From: Ceriagrion tenellum | Taxonomy: Eukaryota; Arthropoda; Insecta; Odonata; Coenagrionidae | Length of the DNA: 64,000 nt | NCBI GenBank assembly: GCA_963169105.1 | Contig: OY720633.1 | Location: forward strand, 38,890,795-38,954,794 | Reading direction: 5' to 3' | Shown: in pieces, positions 35,273-47,688 of the stretch | Layout: every line of letters starts with the position of its first letter | Numbering within the stretch: the first letter of the stretch is position 1 | Translations under genes and position numbers: made by a program | Notes under the pieces: generated by a model | What the model was told of the DNA's origin: nothing | What the model saw: only the letters and a program-made list of their open reading frames with translations | The model's database searches: none

Positions 35273-36259
35273 GTATAACCGGGATCCAAAAACTGGATAT
35301 TACTGAGACCAGTCGCCAGATATCATTATTAGCCAGTTTTGCCATCGAGCAATGACAATTACTAGCTAGATTTCAAGAAAACTACTGGACAATAACTGTC
35401 TCTACATTTATTCCAAGTAGTGGGACATACGGCGAATGTATTTGAGCTTTATTAGCCAACGCGGAAAGAGTTAAATCCATTCTCATGCTTAGAACACTCA
35501 TGATGAATGAAGATAAATGGCTTCTCAAATGAATTCATTTTTACAATCCGATTTGATGCAAGCCATGGCGAGATGAAGCCATGAGAAGATAAGTAATGGG
35601 CGTAATAAGAATAAATCGGTGAATGAAAATGCATCCAGAAATATTTTCCTAAGTTTTTGGCCTAATTCATAAGAAGTTGAAAAGAAGAATAATCGGTGAA
35701 ATTAATGAATGTCAAAAAATGAAATTAACTACTACATGTCCAATTATATTTCGATTAAGAACGAAAACAATGAATTTAGAAAATTTAACTCTGAAAAATC
35801 AAATGATACAGAAACCTAATAGTGCATCCTTAACGGTGAAGGCTTGATAGAGATAAAGTCATTATGAAATTAACGACAATCCCCTCTCAAGATTACAAAG
35901 CGATTTGTCACGTGTGCCCTCTGAACGGGGGGGGGGCACAACTATCACCACCGCCTAATCTCGGTCCCATAGATTAATTGAGTGTCGGCATTCTAGTGGT
36001 AGTAGTATTTTCGTTTGACGTGCATCGATGGCTACGGTATTTTCGCACATGCTGTCCACCACTCACAGATAGGAGCCACATCACTCAGATGAATAAGTGG
36101 ATCATCCCTCCAAACTTGAGCCAAGCCCAACGGTGTTTAACATCGGCGACTGGTCGGGATCCTCTGTTTCTACCGAGGCAAGCCGTTTTCCGTAATCAAG
36201 CGATCACTAGTTGAAACAGAAATGTTCAAATCCCGCTTCTTTTATAAACAGTAAAACTT
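35273..36259. other. Unassigned DNA
   Basis: No supported gene. A ten-base G run lies at about 35927-35937. Confidence 0.5.
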
Positions 36260-36770
36260 AACCCAGCTTAGATACCATTCCCCGGGAAGAGGCAAGTTAC
36301 GTGCTCAATTCTCAGCTTACCGGTGCCGGCCCTGACCGATTCCCCCACTGTGCACGTGACCCTACCAGTCATCTCCCACCGGGCCACACCTTTCCATCCC
36401 GGCCCTGTCCCGGTTATCCCCCCTCCCTCATTTCCGTGACCCTGTTGCTCCCACATAGTATAGGAAATCGAACTCACCCTTGGAACCAGCCTAACGCGTC
36501 CTCATACCTCCCTCCACCGTCAATCCTCCCGCCCCTATACTTCACTCCTCACCGTCGGAAACCCCTTTTATTGTTCATGCATTATCGCTCCTCCTGCTTT
36601 CATTTCCTCCAATGGCAGCCGCCTTTTTAAGTCGTATCGCCCGTAAAATAAAAATCCCCCGTCCGGATGGTCGTCGGGTGAAAGTAAGCCGAATGCTCAT
36701 CGTGGCCAAAAACGCCCCCCGAATAGGACGCCGAGCTGGGTCTGAATTTATCTTCTGTCTGTTTACTTTT
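36260..36770. promoter_or_regulatory. C-rich, CpG-containing patch
   Basis: Pyrimidine/C-rich on the plus strand with many CCC runs, containing a low-complexity 109-codon frame (36301-36630). A donor-like AAAGTAAG lies at about 36679-36686. No domain recognised. Confidence 0.22.
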
Positions 36771-37297
36771 TTGGTGTACGATGAGACTCATTCACCAGCT
36801 GTAGATTAAAAACAGTGCGATCGATAAACAAATATCACCTGGCCCCATGCAAGGCTGTTATGATAATAACATGCATTCAATTCAAGGGAAATTAGAAATA
36901 CCCTTCGGCAAATAAGTTTACCCGGTAAAGGTGTATTCAAGTTTCCCAGTTGTCCGCGTATGTCTGTGCACGATGATGAACATATATCTTTAAACAAGAA
37001 AAACTTGACATTAATCAGCAGTTGCAAATAGTTCAATAAAAGCCAAGATTAATAATTATAATAGAAAATGTGGAGGTAAATTATAAATAAAATGTGATGG
37101 TAGAAGCGTTCCGAAAACCCGTTCGCCTCTTAAGGTCAATAATTTAATTATAGGTACGCTCGCTGAGCGGATTCCGAATCCTTCTAGAGGTAATAGAAAG
37201 CTTCAATGTCTAGATACCATGCCATCTGGAGTTTATAACATATGGTTACGTCGTTAATTTACTATCTTGATGAGTTAACGTTAGTTATAATTGTATA
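36771..37297. other. AT-rich intergenic DNA
   Basis: No supported feature. Confidence 0.5.
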
Positions 37298-38107
37298 TAC
37301 TAGGCGTGTCCGGAAAGTAAGTACCATTTCGATCTACCGCCACCACAACGCTAGTGTCGCAGTTTTACGCATGCGCACCTGTCTCTCTGGTTCATTGTCT
37401 GTCCACTGACGCCATTACAGCCGGATTGTGTTGTGTTTATAGTTGTTTTTGATCGTTCGAAATGTTTCAGACAATTTCTGACCCCGCCGACTGTGATGTA
37501 CGTTCCGTAATACGGTTTTTGAACGCAAGAAATGTTAAGCCAGCTGAAATTCATCGTCAACTTGCAGAGATTTACGGTGAAAATGTAAGGACAGGTGGAA
37601 TGGTGAGAAAGTGGGTCAGGCAATTCAATGATGGACGATTCAATGTTCATGACGAAGCACGGAGTGAGCGGCCTTCTGCTGTCACTGATGGTTTGGTTGA
37701 ACGAGTGAATGAGGCAATTCGTGCAAACAGACGGTTCGCAATAAGAATGCTTTGTGATGTGTTGCCAAACATTTCATGAACAGTTTTGCATGAGATTGTC
37801 ACAAAGCGTTATTGACTGCCACTTGTTCTTGAACATGAAGGGTCACTTCGGAGGAAGGCGGTTTGACAGCTATAACGACACAAAAAACGGTGTTCAGCAG
37901 TTGCTGTCTTCACTGGCGGCATCTTTCTTTGAAGAGGGCATACAAAAGTTGATTCCCCGCTGTGACAAATGCCTAAACAATGGTGGAAACCATGTCAAAA
38001 AATAGATTAAGGAATGATCTTTCATGTTCAAGTAAATGTTGTTGTGAAAACAAATATTTTATGCCTTTTTTTCCAAATCGGTACTTACTTTCCGGACACG
38101 CCTCGTA
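37298..38107 (+). mobile_element. Mariner element, internally deleted (second family)
   Basis: Flanked by TA and terminal inverted repeats that are nearly perfect over 25 bp: left starts TACTAGGCGTGTCCGG and right (reverse complement) TACGAGGCGTGTCCGG, both continuing AAAGTAAGTACC. Total length is 810 bp versus about 1.3 kb for a complete mariner. The ends differ from those of the 13.7 kb mariner, so this is another subfamily. Confidence 0.9.
37462..38005 (+). pseudogene. Mariner transposase remnant lacking the catalytic domain
   Basis: The N-terminal part (37462-37779, starting MFQTISDP) is open and carries both helix-turn-helix regions: DVRSVIRFLNARNVKPAEIH and GGMVRKWVRQFNDGR. It ends at a stop after LPNIS, followed in the same frame by VLHEIVTKRY and another stop. 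At about 37835 the frame jumps to the extreme C-terminus (GHFGGRRFDSYNDTKNGV, then LAASFFEEGIQKLI). The whole DD34D catalytic core between these parts is deleted. A short DNA-binding peptide could still be made and in principle could compete at the ends; that is inference. Confidence 0.9.
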
Positions 38108-38668
38108 TATCTTGCGTTTGGGCTACTCTGTATGTGAATGAGACTAACAGTCCTACAGTAACCAAAAGTTAAATTAATAGGCATTATCAGACTTAAATAA
38201 ATAATTTAGAAAAAGAATAGGATTTAATAATTAACAGAGGGGTCTGCGGCAGTAGTTTGCAGTTACAAATGTAAGAAAAATACTTTCTCAGTTTTTTTTA
38301 TGGGCTTCGAACAGCCAATTAAAAGTTCCCAAGAGATTTTATCATTATTCGAACTTTTTCAAAGAAATGGGATTTTCGTAAATTCACTAAATATTTTCTA
38401 TTAAGGAATATTCACGGGGGAATAGATGCAGCTTCATTTATGCTTCGCTTTTACTCGAAAAGGACACTCCCTTGCCTATCTGACGCTCCTATTTACACTC
38501 TCTTGACCATTCGTTTGCTCTCCCGTTGCATTTGATGAATACTCCATTCACATTCTGATCCTCACTCCGGCGACCTTTTAATTCATTTCATTAATTTTTT
38601 GTTCCACCGTCATCCACACCTACCTCGGAAGCATCATTTCACAGAACGGATGATGTACGACAAGCATC
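38108..38668. other. Unassigned DNA
   Basis: No supported feature. Confidence 0.5.
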
Positions 38669-39229
38669 TGTTGTGACCTGGACATTGATGGTCGAGTTTC
38701 CCTCTCTTCAAGATGGAAACAGTTGGATTTCCTATTTTCTAAAGCATGCATTTACTAGATTTCTCTTTTGTATGTTATTTGGTAGGTCTCAGAATAGCCA
38801 AAGAGAAACGGTCTCGGAAGTATAACCTTTTGCTTTCCTTGACGTCAGTCGTCACCTAGCCGAAAACATCCGTCTTCGGTTATCCTATATAAACGCACGG
38901 AAAGTAAGGCTCAGGCAGTCAGTTAGGCCCAAGTGGGTCATTTTGATACGTGGTTATAATTCGGCTAAGTCATGTAGCTGATAGGAGGAGTCAAAGCGCG
39001 GGCCATCCGGCCCGTGCAAAAGTCGCTATAGTGCCATCCATCCGTGCTTGTACCCTTTACTTCTCTCCTTCCCGAGACGTGGTAATATTCTTGTTTGGCT
39101 ATTCGAGACGCATATTTTGGTTTCTTCCATTAAATAATCAAAGACTTGATTTAAATAAACTTTCATTTTCCGTTCAAAATCTCTCTGTGATTATTCGATC
39201 CTCGACCCCAAGGGTAAAAATCCCCGACA
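38669..39229 (+). repeat. Candidate solo LTR with core promoter and polyadenylation signal
   Basis: In the order of an LTR: a TG start candidate (38669), TATATAA (38886-38892), an initiator-like TCAGT (38919-38923), AATAAA (39154-39159) and a CA end candidate (39229). The spacing of TATA to initiator is about 33 bases, slightly long. No coding region, primer-binding site or polypurine tract is recognised nearby and no target-site duplication is seen around these borders, so the limits are guesses. Alternative: a host promoter reading right. Confidence 0.35.
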
Positions 39230-39454
39230 TAATTCAAATAGTGATCTGGGCCCGTCTCGCATGCGGGGCCCGTTCATTACACATCAATCGAAGAAGTCGT
39301 GCAGAGTAAAAGGGAAGAAATGTGTTCTAAGAAGAAAGGATAACTAAGAAAAATTGGTGAGGAGATGAAAGCTCTAAGGATCGGAAACATGGACATTGGA
39401 AAAGTAGACCAGATAAGATTAGGACCATCCGAAACGTGGTGTTTGAGGTGGAAG

Positions 39455-39905
39455 TCTACATATTACCCTGAGAACCGACGCATGAACATGTGGCAGGAGG
39501 TGTTAGGACACCAGCCGTGTAAAATTGTAAAGGATGAGGTTTTGGGAGGTGAAATGGTGACGAGTATTATGGAAGTGTATATAGTGGAGCTCCGGTTTCA
39601 TCATAGTCGCTTACTGTGCGTGCAATGAACGAATTTTTGTACCTATCTGTTTGGCAATATTCTCTTATTTTGTCGCTTCTGCTGGACTTTAAGGTGCAGT
39701 GTGACGTCCAATGGTATTGCTCTAAAATGCACCTGTTCTGAATTTCTCAAGCAAACTACGTACAGCACGCAGCCTTTGAGCCTCTAGCGGCCCCCGATCT
39801 AATCCCTCCAAAAGCTGAGTTATGTCTCCAAAAGTTTGCACGAAGCAGTTTTCAACGAAACGAGCAAATTTCCTTTGTAAATGAGATCAGTTGGATAGTT
39901 AAATT
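39455..39905 (-). pseudogene. CR1-like LINE 3' copy
   Basis: Minus strand. From about 39880 down it translates, with stops, to a degraded version of LLEGLDRGPLEAQRL and LLEKFRTG, the C-terminal segment of CR1-like ORF2, followed by the family's 3' UTR. It ends with a decayed GGTTCTCAGGGTAATATGTAG terminus. Closely parallels the copy at 49.3 kb. Confidence 0.7.
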
Positions 39906-40095
39906 AAGAAATGTAGCAAAAAGAGGAGTAGAAGAAGGAAGGATGATTTGAAAAATTGTACAGGAAAGAAGGACAAGATGAGCTGGATCCACTCTTAGGT
40001 ACAATGGGTTTCTGAGGAATGGGGAAATTGAAGGAAAAGTCCGAAGAGGAAGGTTATTTCTCAGAAATAACCTATTTCTCAGAAATAACCTGTAT
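39906..40095 (+). pseudogene. Short RTE-like LINE remnant
   Basis: Plus strand from about 39975: a degraded WIGHTLRYNGFL then EIEGKVRRGR, which is the GHVLR...EGKV..GRGR region near the C-terminus of RTE-like LINEs (compare GHVIRNNQFL and FEGKVVGKETRGR in the 24.3 kb copy). It then runs into an 18-bp palindromic tandem repeat. Confidence 0.5.
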
Positions 40096-43000
40096 GACGG
40101 TGATTCTCAGTAGTGTTAAGGAAAGGAAACTAAAAGGAGTCGCTCAGTAAGGGAAACCAACAAGTTTAGACGGGAGCCAGAAGGCACGTAAAATGACAAA
40201 GAAAACTATCAGGATATGTAGAAGGATTCAGAAAAGAGGAAATAAATAAGGGCTAAATAAGAAGAATGATTGAAATCAAATATAAAGAAACAATAATCAA
40301 GGAAGTTGTCCGGAAAAGAGACTGAGAAAAAAAGATGGGCATGAGAAAAAAGAAGGAAACTCCACTTTGTAGAATGAACAAATCTATTGTACCAAATCTG
40401 AGACATCCTCAAAAAAAACTTGGATAGATCATTATTATTGAAAAGTAGGAACTACCGTGGAAAATAAAGGGTAAATTATATCTGTTAAATCATTAGAGAT
40501 GTTTTAAATAAGGAATTATTAAGAAATGTTGCTCTTTGCTGAAACAAGATAATAGAGGAGAGCTGTAGCAAACCAATCTTTGGAACTTTTTCATTACTTC
40601 TATTATATTTATCCTGAGTTGGATGGGACAGAACCGTCCCCTCTTCCCCAACCCAGTTTACATACACAGACACCCATGTCCTGGGCAGATAATATTCTAC
40701 CCAGACGGGACTCTTTGGAATGCCGAAGGTAATGAGAACTCAATTTTATACCAAGAATAAAAAATAAAAACAATCCATTGGAATAAATGTATTGCTACAA
40801 CTGATATTGATAATAAACCTGAAGCCATGTTTATCATAGGTAATCGCATAACAGAATTACTTCAGGCCTTTGAGCTCACTATTTAATCGTTGCATATGCA
40901 ACGCACGAAGCCTGTTTAACCATGTGGACGGCATAAAACTCTTGCATCCAAGTCATCTATTCTTAATTATTTACACGAATTCACATCCTATAATGCATAA
41001 TCTATCAGGTAGTAGTGCTCAAAATCAGTTATTGTTCTCAAATGACTAGATGTGCGATGCAAACCCACGGAAATTCATGAAAATCTCCTGGCTAATAATA
41101 TCAAAGTAAATGTGTCTAATACGCAATTAGATCAACGGATTGTGGTAAACACTCCTTAGCCCTCAAAGTTAAGTAAGCCAAATTGAAAATGAAGCATTCC
41201 TAAGAATCAGCAATTTTTTCCTTCAATTCAAATATTGCCCGCCTTTCTACATTAAACTTGGTTTCATATGTTTCCGAGAATTAGAAAATATAGGCTAGCA
41301 TCAGAAAGTACTGCATGAAGTTGACTTAGGTTGGGTACACTTAAGCTTATTCCTAGCAAATTTGCTGCATATCTGCCTTAACTTTTTTGTAAGAGTACAC
41401 TCCAAAGTACAAAGTAAATAAAAAAGTTACTGTCTCCGTCAAGAATGGACATGAGATCGTTGGCATTGTTAAACTATTGTATACACTCTGGAGAAATTTT
41501 ATCCATATCTTGTCTCTTCTAGTCATGAATGTAGTGCATTTATGCTGGGGTGCACGTGTTATTCAATCATTACATAATGTCGTAATATTAAAAAATTAGT
41601 TACAGAATTTTAAGCACTCTGGTTCATTAGAAATTGGAATGATTAATTTATCGTTCGCCAGGTTGTTACGGAAGAGTAAACAAGTTTGATTACACTCATC
41701 CTCAATTTAAATGGACGAAAAAAATTCTGTATCACTGCGGGTACAATTACAATGTCGTAGGGGGGAAGGGAGAACATGGCCACAATGAGTTCCCCGGTTC
41801 ATTATTTTAAATGAGGAGCTGGAATGAGCACACACAAGGACGTGTTCAAAAGCAAACTTCTAGTTAAAAAAATTAGAGCCATGAGACGCCCTGATAAATG
41901 GAGGGCAAAACCCATTACATCAGAACTTAGTTTGAGTCGATTTTATGTCCATTTATGTTACTGAGTGCAATAAGATACTTATTCTCCCACGGAAGGCTAA
42001 GCTGGCCTTAGCTGGTTAGGTTGAGGTGGTTATCTCATAATATCTCATGAGTTTAAGATTCATTTCCCACGTCTTGCGAGAAAGTTTTTAAATTCGAAGA
42101 AATATTGTCATTTCTGATAAACTTATTCCTTTAATTTAGGAAAACCAAGGGAATAAAATAAGACAGAGGTTTTCCCCATAAAAGGCAGAATAATAATAAA
42201 AAACAGATTATAATACTTATTCTCTTAATCATTCATATAAAACAAGACTTGAAGCATTTATTATCACAAATGTTGATGGGCAAAACTTAGACCTGCTTTC
42301 CTCATTTGCACGCAGAGCAAAAATGCGTACCCATTTTCATGCAGAGCAGCAGCAAGCGTACCTATTGATCACGTTAATGTATCGACACCCATAATTATTA
42401 ACAAAACCGCCTTTATCTGGGTAAAGTCATGGAAATATTAATAATTTATTCATTTGATTTTTAATAACCATTAGAGACAGTATGTTAGCTTCATTTCACA
42501 TCGCTTGAGCATTTTCGTAGCGGGAAAATTTTCCGCTTGTCAAACAGTTTAACTCACTGCACATTCCCTTTCTCAATTTTTTGGACATAGTCAAACACGG
42601 AGTAATTACCAATTGAAAATCCGTGGAAATATCGAAATCGTTGTGATAGCTGAAGTTCTGTTATTCAAAGAAGTTACTTGTTTTTTTGAAAGTTAAAAAT
42701 TTTTAACTATACAAAAATTCAAATCTCTGACGAGTAAACGCTATGATTATCCTGCAGTTGATCTAGCAGAGTTTGATCTTTTCTAATCGCATTTTATCTC
42801 AGCTTTTTCTCTAAACCTCATTCTGTAACAAAGCCGGATGTAGTGACTAATGTGTTTTTATCACAAAGAACGAATATTGCCAGAAAGCTTGCTCCGCTGA
42901 AGGAACGATAAGTTATTGAAAAATGACTAGTATCTATCAGGCGAGTAAAAATCTGTGCATTCCCGTCGGTTTATCACTTCATAAAATCCTTGGGAGTCAT

Positions 43001-43584
43001 GAAAATACGCTTGTATATTTACATACAAGTAATTTAAAAATAGAACGTTGGATACATTTTAAAGTAATATTTGTACTTCAGCTTGTGATTTCACAAATTT
43101 CATTTTCCATAATTTTACCACATAACACGTTTTACAGCATAGCGTATCGTCCTGACGTTTAAAATAAATTAAAGAACACTATAAATTGCTTCCAGTTTAG
43201 ACTAGTCAGTTTCATATTCCACAAAAATAGTCCTTCCGTTACATGAAAAATTGAGAAAGAAGTTGTGTAACGATTAGTTCATGACCCGGAAGTAATTAGA
43301 TTACTTTTTCCCACATTTCAACACACAAAAGGAGCAAATGTATCGGAAACATCCGGAAAAACTGCATCCCATATAAATTTATATGGACGAAACAACAAAA
43401 AGGCAAATAATTATAGAGGATTACATAGAATCGGAAGCATTAATACTTGGCGTTCTAGGCTTTAAATAGAAAGCGAGTGAGTATTATAAACACCTATATT
43501 GTGAAAGCAAGCTCGCTTCAATCTAGGTTAATGAGCTTTTATCATCATTTTTTGTCATATTTATGGCTACTAGAAAGACTGCAG
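40096..43584. other. AT-rich intergenic DNA
   Basis: No supported gene. Perfect 18-bp palindrome CCATATAAATTTATATGG at 43369-43386. Otherwise nothing seen. Confidence 0.5.
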
Positions 43585-43690
43585 CCATACCATTACAGCC
43601 AGCTGCCGTTCAATTATGATATTCCATGGACGTCATAGTACGTCCATCTTCCTTCTCAGAAATTATTGGAGGACGTGCCTTCACATCCAT
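43585..43690 (+). repeat. Dispersed repeat, copy 2 (pairs with 22.5 kb)
   Basis: Same repeat as 22465-22562 in the opposite orientation. Contains ATGGACGTCAT-AG-TACGTCCAT, an interrupted palindrome. No coding potential. Confidence 0.6.
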
Positions 43691-46600
43691 AGAACTGAAG
43701 GTGTTTAGTAAATCATAATTCCCTTGTATATCATAAAAATAATGAGGAATAATTAAAGAGAGAAAACGGTTTGGAAGGAGAACGGTAGGTCATCGGGTAG
43801 GTAATGTAACAATAGAACTGGATTCCGATTCCGTAGGTTTCTCGTTTGGATTCTGGCCGTATGGGAGATTTATCGGTAGCATCTGATCCCTTTTCAAAAT
43901 CTGTGTTGGTCACTATGAGCGTAGAGCTCAGACCGTCTCACGGGACTTTAATCTATGATCCCTTTGGCACATTTCGTTCGCGGTAGACCAACGCAGTGTT
44001 GTGTTTCCATCCACCATAGATTGAAGGAGAGAGGAGCCTTGATGCCCAGAAACTGAGATTTGTCATTTTTGCAAATAATAATCCACCAAACATGTCTCTC
44101 ACATGCAATACCTTTTTATAGACAAATTCAGTGCTATTTTAGGAATTTTTTTCATTTTCAGTTTTTCAAGAAAGTGAATTTTTTTGTTTTTGTAGTGATT
44201 TTCTTGTTTATTCATCTCATGGAATGGCGCAGGACAAATTAATAAATATGTAAATCAGTTGCTTCATTCCTCAGCAGAAGAAGGTCCTTTTATTATTGCT
44301 GCACCGTCCAAGCATGATTTACCGTCATTATTAAATTATAAAATATGGCGGAATAAAGAATAAGATCATTTTACACTCACTAATACCTACAGCCGAAAGC
44401 GGATATACGAATAATAGGTCAGTACTTCCCGGCATGGTAAGCTAAGGAAAACAGGGATGAAGAAATTGGCAGACGGCGGTTACATGGAACGATAAGAGAC
44501 TATTATATCAGCCAGTAAAAAATTACCTACTTTTAGGTTTTTCGAAAGTATAGATGATTATTTCATTAGCTCTCTAATGCTTGTGCAATGAATTCCTAAA
44601 CTATATTAGGTTGGGGTAATATGTATCTAAGCATTGGTTCAGCAGCAAAATTCATGCAAAACTACTCAGTTTCATGCTTTTGGCAGCATTTAGCGTATCG
44701 CATGTCAGTGAAATATTATCTTTTGAAAGGTATTCGTAGACTTTTTCCTCATAGGTGTATTAAGAGTTGTGGTTAATTTACTTTTGCAATATGTAATATA
44801 GAGCATGCTGATGAAAACATACCACCTGCCGCACACTTTGACGGTTTGCATGGAACTATGTTAATGATTTTGAGGTCATCACCTCTGCATATAACTCAAT
44901 GCTCGTTCTCACTCCGCTCCCCAGCAGCACTTTTCCGTGGGAGATGTTCATCCGAGGCTCAAACAACGCCAGTTACCCAGAATTTTGAACGTGTTTAATG
45001 GCTTCCGAGAGTTTCCCCGGGAGAGGTCGTCTATCACGTGATCCAGCGGCGGCACATGGGAGGAGAAAACTTTTGGTGCCATAGCCTGGTTGGCGTGACT
45101 ATGAAAACCTCATCTCGCTCGTTAGCACCCGCTTACACTTTTTGATCACACACCGTGGTGCGTAACTCAATATGGAAGATGTACAGAAGTCGTCGCGAGG
45201 GTGAGCAGAACATAATACATAATGGATTCTAATAAAGTGGATGAAAAATAAAATTGAGTGACTAATTACCTCATCCAACTCCCATTTTCTGTAAATTTCA
45301 TATTTCCAAGATGCATTTTCAAGAATATAACATTGCAACCACATTTTCTTTAAGTATTAGCGCCATCCTTATAACATAAGCTCTCCTGGCATACCTTTTA
45401 CAAAGTATAGGAGGATTTATAGTTTGAGCCATTGCTTGGTATCACAAGTCCTTAGGCGATAGTCGAGTGATTTTCATTACCTTAATAATAATTGTAAGTA
45501 CATGTGTATAGAAGCTTCGTATAATGGCCATAGCCATTGTCTAATGCTGAAAATTTCACATTTTATATATTGCAAATATTAATCACAATGCGTGTTCCTA
45601 CTTATCAGGCATTAATAGTCTTTGGTTTTATTGATTTGGATTGATTGATCAACTTTTTCGGTAAATTGAAGGGAATGGCGTCAATAGAAGGCATGCCTGA
45701 GAAATAATTAATTGCTCCCGTCTCCTTCCCTGGCCATATTGGTCCACTGGCTGTTATTCTTTTCCTTGTCCCTCACATCTTCCTTTTTTGACACGACTCA
45801 CAGCAGGTATGTCCACCTTTTCGATTTCGCAAATTGGTTTTCTGTTTATATTTCTCGATGGAGAGGATCGCTCAAAAGAAATAGCGAAATGTCCTCAGGG
45901 AGACTGAAGTTGATATTAGGGTTGGGATCAAAGGGAAGAGCGGAGGGATATGTGCGGTGGCAGAAGTGAGGCGAGGGGAGAGATATTGCAAAGAAATTGG
46001 CGGTCAGAGAATGAGTAGAGGGTTGAAAAGATAATGAAACCGTCCTCTCCACCTTTCAGACATTAACAGTCGCCGTTTGTTATGATTTTCCAATCGATAA
46101 ATGTTTTTCAATACTTTTTGGGGAATTCATTAGGAATTTCAAATATTCCTCCCTAGAGATCATTCTATTTCCTTGCTCCTGATCATCGTTCATTCACCAG
46201 TTCAATTGTGTTGCTTTCCACGAACAACTGGGCTCACGTTTCTTTTTCTGTCATTACTAAAATCTTTATGACTGTTGGGTATTACGATAGGCAGTGCCAG
46301 CATAAGACGCGTGCAAAATGTGCTAAAGTCACAGGCGCCTGGTCGAAGGAGCGGCAAAACATGGAATTTGGAAAAAAGTTTTGCTTCTTGTGTGCATTTT
46401 GCTCCAAAATGACGTTCACATATGCGTCGTAAAAGTGACTGACTGGGTGTCAAAATACCTAATATTGGTACCATGGACGATGCCGTTAAAGGAAGAAATT
46501 TTCAAGGAAAGAGGGCAAAATCTATGTTGAGTATCATTTTATGGGATCGACGTATATCCAAAGCAAACAAAAAAAAAGGATATGTATTAAAATTGAAAGA

Positions 46601-46740
46601 AGCATTATCGCGAATGGGAGTGAGATATGACAGAATAAGAAAGAAACAAAACAAATGCTTAATGTTAAAGAGATTGATTACTGATGACGATCCGAGGGGA
46701 TATCAATACGGGACTGAATCACAAATGAGTAAATAAAAAT
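43691..46740. other. Unassigned intergenic DNA
   Basis: No supported gene. 46473-46736 is an 87-codon basic frame (starts MDDAVKGR) immediately before the LINE remnant and may be part of it, but I cannot align it to a known motif. Confidence 0.45.
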
Positions 46741-46995
46741 ATGATGTGAGTCATCCACGCAATGGTCGATGAGATAAAGAAAACAGCTTGTGTGGTATGG
46801 TCACATATCACGTATAACGAACGAGAGATTCCTAAAACAAATTTTAGCTAGGAATCCACAGCAAAGAAAAAAGAAGATGGCTCAGAAAAATATGGAGAGG
46901 AGGCATATAAAAAGGTAATCTGAGAAAAGCAGTGATCAGATGGCCTGTGGATGAATAGAGATCAATGGCGGTTGGGCATCGGATAACGTCGTAGA
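46741..46995 (+). pseudogene. RTE-like LINE 3' remnant
   Basis: Plus strand at about 46780-46870 encodes LVWYGHISRITNERFLKQIL, matching the W.GH..R......Q.L block of LINE ORF2 C-termini. Further on a shifted frame gives DGLWMNRDQWRLGIG, the usual D...RD.WR end. Stops and shifts throughout. Confidence 0.7.
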
Positions 46996-47688
46996 ACGTT
47001 AAAAAATTCTATTGTGATTGTGGCTGACACTCTTCCCTGACTTCAATTAAAAACATTATGAATCCTACGGACTTACTACTTCCTTCATCAGCACTTTAGT
47101 CACCAGCCGATTGAAAGTAATTTGGGCGAAAATTGCACTCTAATATTTACGGTTTAAACTACTCCCACCGAAGATAGGTAAGAAATATACCACTTTAAAA
47201 ATCTAAAAATAACTTAGTAAAACTTAAAGCAAGGAGACAACTGATAGTAAAAAATACAGTAAAAGAAGATAAACTCTTCGTAAATTAGTAAATTACCGGC
47301 CGAGTAAATATAGGTGTAGGAAAAGCGGTGTGGGGGGGAGGGATGATGGGAAGGAGGAGTCAAAGGTGAAAGGGGTATCTATGGGTAAACAGGTTAGAAA
47401 TGGGGAATGACATTGAAACATGATGGTCTTCTCATCAGTGAAAATCAGGATGTCATGAATTAGGTAGTAAAATATGACTGCAATAATGATTAGGGCATTT
47501 TATTTCAATGCCAACCTCCATTTCTAGCTTGTTTAGCCAAAGTATCCACATACTCCACATCCCTCCCTCCCTCAACCTCGCAATCCTCCCATTTCCTATA
47601 TCTTTATAAACTCGCCCGATAATTTTCACAACTGCCATGAAAAAGACTGAAAGTCAAAACTTTGGACGTCAAAGTTAATGAAGACTTC
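46996..47688. other. Unassigned DNA
   Basis: No supported feature. Confidence 0.5.
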
